From positions 1 to 29,670 of IMG/VR virus record IMGVR_UViG_3300036668_000331: 29,670 nucleotides of DNA; one strand, 5' to 3'. The stretch is from a virus. Of this stretch, positions 21,323 to 28,231 are shown piece after piece (the first letter of the stretch is position 1; the number at the start of each line of letters is the position of its first letter). The position numbers and the translations under genes were made by a program. The notes beneath the pieces are model-generated. The model saw only the letters and a list, made by a program, of their open reading frames with translations, did not search any database and had not been told where the DNA came from.

Positions 21323-21515
21323 TTCTCTTCTCCTCTATCCATTTTTGAATGTCTTCTTCCATCCATCTTGCGGCCACACGCTTTCGATCCTCGCCCCCGA
21401 GCTTGATCGGGGCAGGGAACCGGCCTTCGGCCGACCACTTGTAGATCGCGGACTGAGAGACGCCGAGCCATTGCGCCACCTCTTTGATCCGCAGAAGCTT
21501 AGAATGGGACGTCAT
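21303..21515 (-). CDS. AlpA/excisionase-like HTH protein
   Basis: The 70-residue protein has a winged-helix HTH of the AlpA/MerR-excisionase type: LLRIKEVAQWLGVSQSAIYKWSAEGRFPAPIKLGGEDRKRVAARWMEEDIQKWIEEKR. These proteins act as transcription regulators or excisionases. I chose ATG 21515 (AAGGA 8 bases upstream) rather than the TTG at 21521. It lies between primase and helicase, overlapping both genes. This is an unusual place for a regulator and suggests autogenous control of the replication operon or a directionality factor without a visible integrase. Confidence 0.8.
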   Translation of the reverse strand: MTSHSKLLRIKEVAQWLGVSQSAIYKWSAEGRFPAPIKLGGEDRKRVAARWMEEDIQKWIEEKRNAPNPE

Positions 21516-23031
21516 TTTCAATATCCTTCACATCGAGGTCTAGGTCTTCGTCTTCAAATTCTGGAACCCACCACACGCGCATGTTGGTCCGCTTGTCACC
21601 TTCTCTGTAGTAATTCTTGATGGTGGTGCAGCTGTCTGTCCCGTTGATCGCTTTCAGGTGCTCTTGGATCTCGCCCCTGCTGCGGTAGTTGAAATGCCGC
21701 TGCCGCAGGAACTCCTCAAGCCCTGCCATCGTGAACATCGTGCGTCCGTTCTCGGTCCACGGCTTGCCCATCTTGAGCTCGGCAGGCTCCATGGCCCTGA
21801 TCCGGCTGGTGCAGAACTGGCGCAGCACCTCCTTGAACTGGCCGCGCACGGTCAGCTCTTCGGGGGCCTCGAGCCGCGTCGCATCCCGCAGCATCTGCGC
21901 GATCTTGCCTTGGTAGTCCTGCTCCTTGATCTTGGGCGGCATGACCGTGGACTGCTCCATCACGACACGCTGCCAAAGGTGCTGGCTCTGGAGCTCCTCG
22001 GTGCTCAGCTGGATGCGGTGGCCGTCGACATCCATGAAATAGAGACGCGGCTCCGACATCAGGATGGTTAGGCCACCCAAGTTGGGCATGTTGGGCACGC
22101 TGCTGCCGATCCCATGCGGCCGGGTTCGGCAGAGCTGCACATCGCAGTGGCTCCGGAACGGCTCGTCCTTGCAGGTGTAGCTGTATTCCTTCCTGTTCAA
22201 TGACTTCTGGACGCCGTTGACCTCACTCGCCTGCAGCGGATCCGTGAACAGGCGGCGGTTCATGTCCTCCATCTCCTTGACCCAGTCGTCAGGAGTCTTC
22301 ATCCGGCAGTAGACCCCGCAGAAAAACAAGGTTTTGTTGCGGTCGCTCGAGACTGGGCCGTCGGCAAACAGGTGCTCCAGGCAGGGTGGCCCGTCGGTAA
22401 AGTACTTGCGCTTGCCGGAGAGCTGCAGGCTCTCGAGCTGCGCCAAGGTCGCTCGCTTGGCCTCGACGGCGTCCAAGAACTCGGCCAGCTCCATCGCTTC
22501 GCCCTTCTCGTTGAAGGCGTAGCGCATAGTCATTTCGGCGTTCTGGTAGGGCATGTTAATAAAGTTGCCCACATCCCCTCGGTCAGACAAGATTGTGTCT
22601 TGCTTGGGGAACACCTCGCACCCACTATGGCCCAGCGCAATCGAGAACTCTGTCAGAAACTCGCGCACATCCTTGGCGTCGTAGAACTGATCAAGGAACA
22701 GGTAGAGATGTGCGCCGCCAGACTTGGTCCGGCAATGCACGAAGGGAAGCTTGAGCTTCTGGATCTTATCTTGCAGGGCCTTGTGGTCGAGGTCGTAGAC
22801 ATCGATGTCCAGCGCGCCCCACTTGCACTGGTTTTCGGCGTTGATAGGGATGGCGCCTACGCCGAGGCCGCCGCTTAGGTGAGCCTCGATTTTAGCTAAA
22901 TTCAGCGGCTCCCGTACAATACGGCTGTCCGCTTCTGCCTTCCCTGTGCGCCCGGTTCTTCCGACTTTCGTCGTGCCGTGGGCAACCTTCGAACCCTCGA
23001 AGGCAGCCAGCATTCTTGCTGCGTCTGACAT
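21499..23031 (-). CDS. AEP-superfamily DNA primase (PrimPol-like)
   Basis: The 510-residue protein has the archaeo-eukaryotic primase catalytic core. KWGALDIDVYD carries D75 and D77, VHCRTKSGGAHLYLFL carries the S-x-H type histidine H108, and GCEVFPKQ follows. A PriCT-like region (PPCLEHLFADGPVSSDRNKTLFFCGVYCR) and a Cys cluster (C287, C296, C301 in YTCKDEPFRSHCDVQLCRTRPHGIG) are likely zinc-binding elements. It ends in an acidic tail, DEDLDLDVKDIENDVPF, resembling SSB tips. A GGAG site 7 bases before the ATG supports the start. It should make primers for the Pol A encoded downstream. A terminator lies just upstream. Confidence 0.82.
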   Translation of the reverse strand: MSDAARMLAAFEGSKVAHGTTKVGRTGRTGKAEADSRIVREPLNLAKIEAHLSGGLGVGAIPINAENQCKWGALDIDVYDLDHKALQDKIQKLKLPFVHCRTKSGGAHLYLFLDQFYDAKDVREFLTEFSIALGHSGCEVFPKQDTILSDRGDVGNFINMPYQNAEMTMRYAFNEKGEAMELAEFLDAVEAKRATLAQLESLQLSGKRKYFTDGPPCLEHLFADGPVSSDRNKTLFFCGVYCRMKTPDDWVKEMEDMNRRLFTDPLQASEVNGVQKSLNRKEYSYTCKDEPFRSHCDVQLCRTRPHGIGSSVPNMPNLGGLTILMSEPRLYFMDVDGHRIQLSTEELQSQHLWQRVVMEQSTVMPPKIKEQDYQGKIAQMLRDATRLEAPEELTVRGQFKEVLRQFCTSRIRAMEPAELKMGKPWTENGRTMFTMAGLEEFLRQRHFNYRSRGEIQEHLKAINGTDSCTTIKNYYREGDKRTNMRVWWVPEFEDEDLDLDVKDIENDVPF

Positions 23032-23046
23032 TGTTTACTCCAAGTG

Positions 23047-23085
23047 AAAAAGGGGCGCCCTGATTGGGAGGAGGAAGGGCGCCCC
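23047..23085 (-). terminator. Intrinsic terminator after the SSB-like gene
   Basis: On the minus strand a perfect 10-bp stem, GGGGCGCCCT/AGGGCGCCCC, with a 14-base loop is followed by TTTTT. It lies between the SSB-like gene stop (23107) and the primase start (23031). It would cut most transcripts after SSB, leaving a fraction to reach the primase. Confidence 0.85.
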
Positions 23086-23106
23086 GAGGCTACTCAAAAC
23101 TACGAC

Positions 23107-23904
23107 TTAGAACGGGATGTCCGAGTCGTAGTTCTTGGATGCGCCGCCTGTATCAGACTGGGCTTCCGGAGCAGCTTTCACTTCGCCAGCCATGACAGAG
23201 TCACGGAAGGCTTTGCCTTCGAGGAGCAGGTCACGGCTTGTTACCAAACCGACCTTCTCCACTTGGTAGTTGTTCCACGAACCTTGGTCATTGGACTCCT
23301 CAGTCGTGGACAGCTTCCACTGGGTTGCGAACACAGCAGGGGTGATCGACGTCCCAGACGCGGGGTGCCGCACCTTCTGCATCGCGATCTGCGTCTTCCA
23401 GCGCCGGCTCACCTTGAGCTGCGTGGACTTCATGTCGATCACTGCAGGCTGGTACGAACCGTCATCGCCCAAGACCAAGCAGAAGTGCTGGTCAGACTTC
23501 ACCAGCTCGTTGCCGCTTGGCAGCATCTCCTTGGATCCGTTGCGCGTGGTCTGCTGCAAGACCGAGCTGTTGGCAGGGATTTCGCCCTTGAACCCGCCGC
23601 CCATGTCCCGAGGCACGAACTCCAAGTACTTGGTGGTCTGGAAGCAGGGGATCACAGTGACACCCTCCTCGCCGGACCAGTGCTCGCCTGTCACGGTGTT
23701 GAACAGGTCGCCCTGTGCCGCACCCTCGATGTACTCCGGCTTCTTCTTGTTGAGCTGGGGAGACAGAGCCTGTAGCACACGGATGAACGGGATCTGCATC
23801 TCCGAGCTGTCGAAGGCAGCGCCCTCTCCAGCCATGTCAAAGATGTCGTCCAATACGTCCGCCGATACTGCGGTCTCTTTTGCGGTTGTGACTGCGGTGC
23901 TCAT
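23107..23904 (-). CDS. Putative single-stranded DNA-binding protein
   Basis: The 265-residue protein has a central beta-rich region (VTVIPCFQTTKYLEFVPRDMGGG, HFCLVLGDDGSYQPAVIDMKSTQLKVSRRWKTQIAM, QGSWNNYQVEKVGLVTSRDLL) and an N-terminal acidic helix. It ends in ASKNYDSDIPF, the acidic-plus-IPF tip that SSB proteins use to recruit partners. Proteins of this kind in marine podoviruses are often labelled ssDNA-binding. It sits at the head of the replication operon, and a strong terminator directly after it fits a need for high amounts. The OB fold is not proven from sequence alone. Confidence 0.65.
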   Translation of the reverse strand: MSTAVTTAKETAVSADVLDDIFDMAGEGAAFDSSEMQIPFIRVLQALSPQLNKKKPEYIEGAAQGDLFNTVTGEHWSGEEGVTVIPCFQTTKYLEFVPRDMGGGFKGEIPANSSVLQQTTRNGSKEMLPSGNELVKSDQHFCLVLGDDGSYQPAVIDMKSTQLKVSRRWKTQIAMQKVRHPASGTSITPAVFATQWKLSTTEESNDQGSWNNYQVEKVGLVTSRDLLLEGKAFRDSVMAGEVKAAPEAQSDTGGASKNYDSDIPF

Positions 23905-24089
23905 TTTGCTTTCCTTTTAATCTCGTCATCCTGACGCTTCATGTCTCGTTCGATCCATTCGTCCTCGATCTGCTGATCAATCCAGCGATCTTCGCACTCT
24001 TGCTCAAACTTATCGGGGTCCTCACGAGCGTCAGACTCTCCCTGCTCCATCTCTTCCTGCCCCATCTGCCATCTCTTAACGGCGCCCAT
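23901..24089 (-). CDS. Small highly charged protein
   Basis: The 62-residue protein (MGAVKRWQMGQEEMEQGESDAREDPDKFEQECEDRWIDQQIEDEWIERDMKRQDDEIKRKAK) is almost entirely charged, with Glu/Asp blocks and Trp at intervals. It is probably one long helix. It overlaps the SSB-like start by ATGA and its own start overlaps the preceding small gene. A DNA-mimic-like acidic protein or SSB partner could be imagined, but no family is recognised. Confidence 0.6.
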   Translation of the reverse strand: MGAVKRWQMGQEEMEQGESDAREDPDKFEQECEDRWIDQQIEDEWIERDMKRQDDEIKRKAK

Positions 24090-24240
24090 CGATCATCTCC
24101 TGCACTGTAAGTGGGTCAAACTTGATGGCGTACTTTCGACCATCACAGTTGCAATCCTCCGCATGGGCCTTCTTAGGCACGTAGTGGTAGCCAGCCTTGT
24201 GACCAGATAACAACTTTTCCAATATCTCAAAACTTGTCAT
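24076..24240 (-). CDS. Small hypothetical protein, 54 residues
   Basis: A short frame from ATG 24240 to TAA 24076 reads MTSFEILEKLLSGHKAGYHYVPKKAHAEDCNCDGRKYAIKFDPLTVQEMIDGRR. The ATG overlaps the upstream stop (ATGA) and the 3' end overlaps the next gene, so it fills an otherwise empty gap in a tightly packed operon. It carries a CNC pair and a His, perhaps metal-binding. Translational coupling is the main evidence that it is real. Confidence 0.6.
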   Translation of the reverse strand: MTSFEILEKLLSGHKAGYHYVPKKAHAEDCNCDGRKYAIKFDPLTVQEMIDGRR

Positions 24241-24797
24241 GACTTCCTCTTGATTTCTGCTGCGTTTGCAACGAATGCCCCGAACATGTCGAGGTCGATT
24301 GGCTTACCGTTTTCGATACGCTCTTTGACGAAGGCCTTGAGCGTAGCAGGGTGAATGTGGGTCTTGGTCTCAGGGTCGAAGCCTTGGTCTTTCAACAGGC
24401 CGACAGCGTGGCCAGCACGATTGTCTTCACCTTTTCCAAAGCTTACCACCACGTCGTTCTTGATGATGTCATCAAGGTTGTTGGCACGCAGCCAAGCATA
24501 GACATCCTCACGACGGTCGACAGGGATCGACGCGTGGATCATCATCTTTCTGGAAACGGTAACGCCGTCGACATCCAAACGCTCGACACCCATCTCGTCC
24601 ATGAGACCGGGGATGAGTTCGACAGAAAGCTTCTGCTTCTCTGCCTTCAGGCTTTTGACGTGGAGCTCTGCGTCCTGGATCTGCTGCTCGACGCGCTTCA
24701 ATGCTCGTACAAGATCGCTGAGGTTTTTGCCGGTCGCTGTGTCGACGCTGTTCAACGCACCGGCGGTGTCGAACATGTCCTCGAATATGTCGTCCAT
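24237..24797 (-). CDS. Conserved phage protein with coiled coil, first gene of replication operon
   Basis: From ATG 24797 the protein has 186 residues. A short acidic start (MDDIFEDMFDTAGAL) leads into a coiled coil (LSDLVRALKRVEQQIQDAELHVKSLKAEKQKLSVELIPGLMDEMGVERLDVDG). A compact domain follows, including VYAWLRANNLDDIIKNDVVVSFGKGED and THIHPATLKAFVKERIENG. Similar proteins often sit before SSB-like genes in phages; function unknown to me. The open frame extends to 24833, but that would run over the operator-like palindrome, and GAGG before 24797 supports the later start. It is the first gene leftward from the divergent promoter. Confidence 0.7.
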   Translation of the reverse strand: MDDIFEDMFDTAGALNSVDTATGKNLSDLVRALKRVEQQIQDAELHVKSLKAEKQKLSVELIPGLMDEMGVERLDVDGVTVSRKMMIHASIPVDRREDVYAWLRANNLDDIIKNDVVVSFGKGEDNRAGHAVGLLKDQGFDPETKTHIHPATLKAFVKERIENGKPIDLDMFGAFVANAAEIKRKS

Positions 24798-24873
24798 AAG
24801 TTTGTCCTCTTCAGGGGTTGATCGGTGACACACGATGTGTCATCCATACGGTGGACTGTATTGGAGGTATGTA
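24798..24873. promoter_or_regulatory. Divergent promoter region
   Basis: About 76 bases separate the leftward replication operon from the rightward SNF2-like operon; both directions must start here or nearby. A palindrome lies in the middle and a GGAGG site before 24874. I see no unambiguous sigma70 -35/-10 pair in either direction. Confidence 0.6.
24826..24842. promoter_or_regulatory. Candidate operator palindrome
   Basis: TGACACA-CGA-TGTGTCA is a perfect 7-bp inverted repeat with a 3-base spacer, centred in the divergent intergenic region. This is the form of a binding site for a dimeric HTH repressor or activator that could control both operons together. Confidence 0.6.
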
Positions 24874-26343
24874 ATGACTGTCAACTACAATTTTAAGCTC
24901 GAACCATTTGAGCATCAGAAACAAGCACTCACTGCCGCGGGTAGTCGGCCGGAGTTTGGGTTCTTCATGGAGATGGGTACAGGCAAATCAAAAGTACTAT
25001 TAGATAATATCGGGCAGCTGTACCTAGAGGGGCTGGTGAACTTCGCCCTGATCATTGCACCCAAAGGCGTGTACCGCAACTGGGTCACAAAGGAAATCCC
25101 CGAGCACATGTCCGACGATGTACCCCATCGGGTTATACGCTGGGTGGCAAATGCCAATAAGGCGCAGACAAAAGAGCTCAAGTCAGTGGCCGACCAGTTC
25201 GACGGCCTGACCATCTTTGTCATGAACGTCGAAGCTTTCTCCTCGCTCAAGGGCCAGCAGGCAGGCAAATGGCTTGCAACTAAATTCGGTGCGCACGGCC
25301 TGATCGGCATCGACGAATCGACCACGATCAAGAACCACAAAGCCAAGCGCACAAAGGCGCTGATGAAGATAGCCGCAGGCTTCGCCTTCCGGCGCCTGCT
25401 GACAGGGTCGCCCGTGACCAAATCACCGCTGGATCTGTACGGTCAGACCGAGTTCCTCCGCCCTGGGCTCTTGGGTTTCGACAGCTTCTACGCCTTCCAA
25501 GGGCGCTACGCTGTGTTGAACAACCGCAAGATGGGTGCCAAGACCTTCCAACAGATCGTGGGCTACCGCAACCTCGAGGAGTTGACTTGGCGCGTGGATC
25601 AGTTCTCCTTCCGCGTGTTAAAGAAGGACTGCCTTGACCTGCCCGAGAGGACCTACACGGCGCGCTACGTCACGCTGACGCCCGAGCAGGCGAAGATGTA
25701 CGAGTCGATCCAGAACCAAGCCCTGCACATGTTTGAGGACGGCCAGATGGTCACCGCACCGGCTGTGATCACGCAGCTCCTCCGGCTGCAGCAGGTGATG
25801 TCAGGGCATCTGAAGACAGACGACGGGGACATCAAGACCTTTCCTTCCACGCGAATGGATGCGCTTGCAGACATCTTAGACGAGCATGACGGGAAATCGA
25901 TAATCTGGTCACGCTTTCGATACGACATCGTCAATATCGTAGAGATGCTGAACAAAAGATACGGCGAAGGCAGCGCTGCTGCGTACTACGGCGACACGTC
26001 AGACGACCAGCGCAACTGGATCGTCGGAGAGTTTCAGAAGCCGGGATCACGATTGCGTTACTTCGTCGGCAATCCGGCGACCGCAGGGTACGGCTTGACG
26101 CTGACCGAGGCCGACCTTGTGGTGTACTACAGTAACTCGTTTGACCTAGAGCATAGACTTCAGTCACAGGATCGTGTACACAGGATTGGGCAACGTAACC
26201 CTGTGACGTATATCGACCTGATCACTGAGAACTCTATCGATGAAAGAATCGTGGAGGCACTTCGCAATAAGATCGACATCGGAGCACAGGTCCTTGGAGA
26301 AAAGGCGCAGGAATGGCTGAAACTAAAACCGTCCAAAGGGTGA
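24874..26343 (+). CDS. SNF2-like superfamily 2 helicase
   Basis: The 489-residue protein from ATG 24874 (GGAGG just upstream) has Q-type motif PFEHQ (11-15), Walker A EMGTGKS (33-39), APKGVYRNW (Ia), motif II DEST (147-150, in place of DEAH), motif III LTGSP (176-180) and the C-terminal helicase half. That half includes SIIWSRFRYDIVNI, NPATAGYGLTLTEADLVVYYS and motif VI DRVHRIGQ (433-440). This is the SNF2 family as found in many phages, where it acts as a DNA translocase in replication or recombination. The C-terminus EWLKLKPSKG overlaps the AP2-HNH gene by 31 bases, and a near copy of this end appears after that gene. Confidence 0.9.
   Translation: MTVNYNFKLEPFEHQKQALTAAGSRPEFGFFMEMGTGKSKVLLDNIGQLYLEGLVNFALIIAPKGVYRNWVTKEIPEHMSDDVPHRVIRWVANANKAQTKELKSVADQFDGLTIFVMNVEAFSSLKGQQAGKWLATKFGAHGLIGIDESTTIKNHKAKRTKALMKIAAGFAFRRLLTGSPVTKSPLDLYGQTEFLRPGLLGFDSFYAFQGRYAVLNNRKMGAKTFQQIVGYRNLEELTWRVDQFSFRVLKKDCLDLPERTYTARYVTLTPEQAKMYESIQNQALHMFEDGQMVTAPAVITQLLRLQQVMSGHLKTDDGDIKTFPSTRMDALADILDEHDGKSIIWSRFRYDIVNIVEMLNKRYGEGSAAAYYGDTSDDQRNWIVGEFQKPGSRLRYFVGNPATAGYGLTLTEADLVVYYSNSFDLEHRLQSQDRVHRIGQRNPVTYIDLITENSIDERIVEALRNKIDIGAQVLGEKAQEWLKLKPSKG
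26307..26331 (+). repeat. Junction repeat, left copy (SNF2 end / HNH start)
   Basis: The left copy of an imperfect direct repeat flanking the AP2-HNH gene contains GCAGGA followed by an ATGGCT...CTAAA...CCG block. In the SNF2 frame it encodes AQEWLKLKP; in the other frame it starts the HNH protein. Confidence 0.65.
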
Positions 26344-26927
26344 CCGCGGAGGAGTTGAGAGAGCTCCTCGAGTACGACCCTTTAACAGGGCAGCTGTGGT
26401 GGAAACCGCGGCCCCTAAAATACTTTGAAGACCGCGGCGGCAGGTACACAGCCCGACGCAGCAAACGAATTTTTGACACGACCTACGCCGGTACTTTGGC
26501 TCTGAACTGCCTTAACCAATCGGGTTACCTGAGGGGGAATCTTTTTGGTCGTTTGATGCTGGCACACAGAGCTGCGTACATAATTACGACAGGGCATCCG
26601 CTTGTCACGTCGCAGCAGATCGATCACGTAAATGGCGTTCGGTCTGACAATAGGTGGGCTAACTTACGCTTGGCCACCAATACCCAAAACCAACACAACA
26701 GTAAGTCAGCTAAAGGGTCGTCGTCAGAGTTTGTTGGGGTAGCTTGGGACCGATTTGCGAATAAATGGTGCGCTTACATTAGTCCTGAGAACAGGAAGGT
26801 GCACTTAGGGTACTTCGAGACAGAGATTGACGCGGCCATTAGCCGAGATAAGGCCGCAATAGAAATGTTCGGAGAGTACGCAAGGTTGAACGTTTTGACT
26901 GCGGAGAGGAAGCAGGAGAATGGCTAA
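26313..26927 (+). CDS. AP2-domain HNH endonuclease (homing type)
   Basis: The 204-residue protein has an HNH_3 core (LMLAHRAAYIITTGHPLVTSQQIDHVNGVRSDNRWANLRLATNTQNQHN) and a C-terminal AP2 DNA-binding domain (SSSEFVGVAWDRFANKWCAYISPENRKVHLGYFETEIDAAISRDKAAIEMFGEYARLN). The N-terminus, ELRELLEYDPLTGQLWWKPR, is also typical of phage AP2-HNH homing endonucleases. It is inserted between the SNF2 gene and a small gene, overlapping both. The flanking duplicated junction indicates insertion without loss of either neighbour. Confidence 0.9.
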   Translation: MAETKTVQRVTAEELRELLEYDPLTGQLWWKPRPLKYFEDRGGRYTARRSKRIFDTTYAGTLALNCLNQSGYLRGNLFGRLMLAHRAAYIITTGHPLVTSQQIDHVNGVRSDNRWANLRLATNTQNQHNSKSAKGSSSEFVGVAWDRFANKWCAYISPENRKVHLGYFETEIDAAISRDKAAIEMFGEYARLNVLTAERKQENG

Positions 26928-26938
26928 ACCTAAAGCCG
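26912..26938 (+). repeat. Junction repeat, right copy (HNH end / next gene start)
   Basis: The right copy matches the left in GCAGGA and 16 of 19 bases from ATGGCT to CCG, with two extra bases before the ATG. Read in the former SNF2 frame from 26912 it gives AGEWLNLKPSRQ and then a stop at 26950, a remnant SNF2 C-terminus. Confidence 0.65.
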
Positions 26939-27186
26939 AGCCGCCAGTAGATCCATACAGCCCAGAGGTGATCGAGCTGATGATCGAGGTCAGGACAGGC
27001 TGGCGCAATATGACCAACGGCATCCGAGACCTGCAGCAGTTGACTGGGCTCGAGCCCGACATCTGCAGGGTGCTGTTCGAAATGAACAAGAGCCTGACCG
27101 TCCCCCAGATCCGAGGCTACTCGAAGATGCCCGCGCAACTGGTTGAAGGAAAAAGAAAAAAGGCGACCCGAAGGTCGCCCAGTTAG
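26920..27186 (+). CDS. Small hypothetical protein after SNF2/HNH
   Basis: The 88-residue protein MAKPKAEPPVDPYSPEVIELMIEVRTGWRN... has a helical middle (IRDLQQLTGLEPDICRVLFEMNKSLTVPQIRGYSKMPAQLVEG) and a basic tail (KRKKATRRSPS). It may be a DNA-binding accessory protein, since its basic C-terminus follows a small HTH-like fold, but no family is recognised. Its start overlaps the HNH stop. The minus-strand terminator lies within its last codons. Confidence 0.6.
   Translation: MAKPKAEPPVDPYSPEVIELMIEVRTGWRNMTNGIRDLQQLTGLEPDICRVLFEMNKSLTVPQIRGYSKMPAQLVEGKRKKATRRSPS
27151..27179 (-). terminator. Terminator of the right-hand leftward operon
   Basis: On the minus strand GGCGACC-TTCG-GGTCGCC is followed by TTTTTTCTTTT. 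It is a 7-bp GC-rich stem closed by a C(UUCG)G tetraloop, an unusually stable form, with a good U-tract. It would stop leftward transcription from 27.3-29.7 kb before it runs antisense into the SNF2 operon. Confidence 0.85.
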
Positions 27187-27206
27187 GGAGGTAGGCAAAC
27201 AAAGCA

Positions 27207-27228
27207 GGCGGTGCTTTGTAGCACCGCC
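27207..27228. terminator. Second hairpin in the convergent gap
   Basis: GGCGGTGC and GCACCGCC form a perfect 8-bp stem with loop TTTGTA, followed on the + strand by CCTTGTAT, a poor T-tract. It probably helps end rightward transcripts of the SNF2 operon, which lack another terminator. Direction uncertain. Confidence 0.5.
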
Positions 27229-27271
27229 CTTGTATCACGGAACGATACGCATGGGAACACTTATGATAGTG

Positions 27272-27484
27272 CTAGTGCGTGGTCGTCACCTGTTTTCTTT
27301 TCTCCATCAGACTGCGCTGAACGCTACCGGCCTTGTTGGACAGGTGCTCGAGATAGCCCTCCACATTCTCCAATCCGACGTAAGTCCCGATCAGGAAAAA
27401 GATCACGGCCTCGAACTCTTCCTCCTCCATCTGCTTCGGCAGGTTGTTCAGCGCCTCTAAGATTCTCATCTGCTCCTCGGTCAT
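27272..27484 (-). CDS. Small helical acidic protein
   Basis: The 70-residue protein MTEEQMRILEALNNLPKQMEEEEFEAVIFFLIGTYVGLENVEGYLEHLSNKAGSVQRSLMEKRKQVTTTH has an acidic N-terminus, a hydrophobic middle (EAVIFFLIGTYVGL) that is too short and interrupted to be a sure membrane span, and a basic tail. Its start overlaps the preceding stop by ATGA. It is the last gene before the right-hand terminator. Function unknown. Confidence 0.6.
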   Translation of the reverse strand: MTEEQMRILEALNNLPKQMEEEEFEAVIFFLIGTYVGLENVEGYLEHLSNKAGSVQRSLMEKRKQVTTTH

Positions 27485-27963
27485 GATTCCACCTCGACAA
27501 AGCGGCTGATGTCTTTTGCCCAGAGGCAGAAGGATGGACGCTGCTGGTCCGCCCGAGCGTAGACATCGGCCCGCGCAACTCGCTCCTGCTTGAGCAGGCG
27601 GTTCAGCGCGTTGCCTGCCGTCGTGCTGTCCACGGATACCATGTCAGCGATCTCAGAGGTGGTGTGGTATGCACCTGCGTCCTTGCCTATGGCAGCAGCG
27701 ATGCGATCGTCGATCGACGCCGGCACTGGCTCTTCTTCCGGCTCGCCCACGGGAGCAATGTGGATCGCGAACCACGGTGTCCTGTCGCCGTGCTGGTGGT
27801 TGGGGATGAGGGTGGCGATGGAGCTGTCACCAATGCTCATGTTCGCGCGCTTGGTTACGGTCGCAGGGATAAACACCTGCTCCCCGTTATCGCTGCGCAG
27901 CCCAAAGGCAGTGCCGGTGTCCAGCATGTTGGTACAGAAGATGGATACGTTTTCAGATTGCAT
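27481..27963 (-). CDS. Protein with cold-shock-like and winged-helix parts
   Basis: From ATG 27963 (AGGAA 7 bases upstream) the protein has 160 residues. The N-terminal half (LDTGTAFGLRSDNGEQVFIPATVTKRANMSIGDSSIATLIPN) resembles a cold-shock or OB-type strand pattern with FG-x-x...VFIP. The C-terminal half (IDDRIAAAIGKDAGAYHTTSEIADMVSVDSTTAGNALNRLLKQERVARADVY) is a winged helix. A nucleic-acid-binding regulator is likely. The longer open frame would overlap the upstream coiled-coil gene. Family assignment is tentative. Confidence 0.65.
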   Translation of the reverse strand: MQSENVSIFCTNMLDTGTAFGLRSDNGEQVFIPATVTKRANMSIGDSSIATLIPNHQHGDRTPWFAIHIAPVGEPEEEPVPASIDDRIAAAIGKDAGAYHTTSEIADMVSVDSTTAGNALNRLLKQERVARADVYARADQQRPSFCLWAKDISRFVEVES

Positions 27964-27973
27964 GTTGCAGTTC

Positions 27974-28231
27974 CTATTGTTGAGGTTGGATAATATCGAG
28001 AAGTGCGAGGCACTCCTGTAGGTCATGGTATAGTTGGCCACGGTTCTTGGCTGCGTCAAGCTTGAGGATCTCCAGCTTGCGGCGCAGGCGGTGGATTACT
28101 GGTGCTTGGGCCTCGGCCCTCGCTTCTAGGTCCTCGGCGTAGGCCTCCGCCTCCTTGGCGTCCCGCACAGCGGCTTCGTAGCGCTCTTTGTAGTCGATGG
28201 GCGTGCCCTCAGGCAGTTTCCACTTGGTCAT
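27974..28231 (-). CDS. Coiled-coil protein with MTKWKLPEG start
   Basis: The 85-residue protein starts MTKWKLPEGTPIDYKERYEAA and continues as a coiled coil rich in Glu, Ala, Arg and Lys (VRDAKEAEAYAEDLEARAEAQAPVIHRLRRKLEIL). The first nine residues are identical to those of the gene at 29315-29605. It is ATGA-coupled to the small gene upstream. Function unknown; the helix resembles small scaffolding or accessory proteins. Confidence 0.6.
   Translation of the reverse strand: MTKWKLPEGTPIDYKERYEAAVRDAKEAEAYAEDLEARAEAQAPVIHRLRRKLEILKLDAAKNRGQLYHDLQECLALLDIIQPQQ

Noticed and set aside
24835-24873. Upstream ATG for the SNF2-like protein and the mirrored ATG at 24833 for the leftward gene
   Set aside because: Both would place coding sequence over the palindrome; the downstream starts at 24874 and 24797 have better ribosome sites and begin with conserved-looking sequence.
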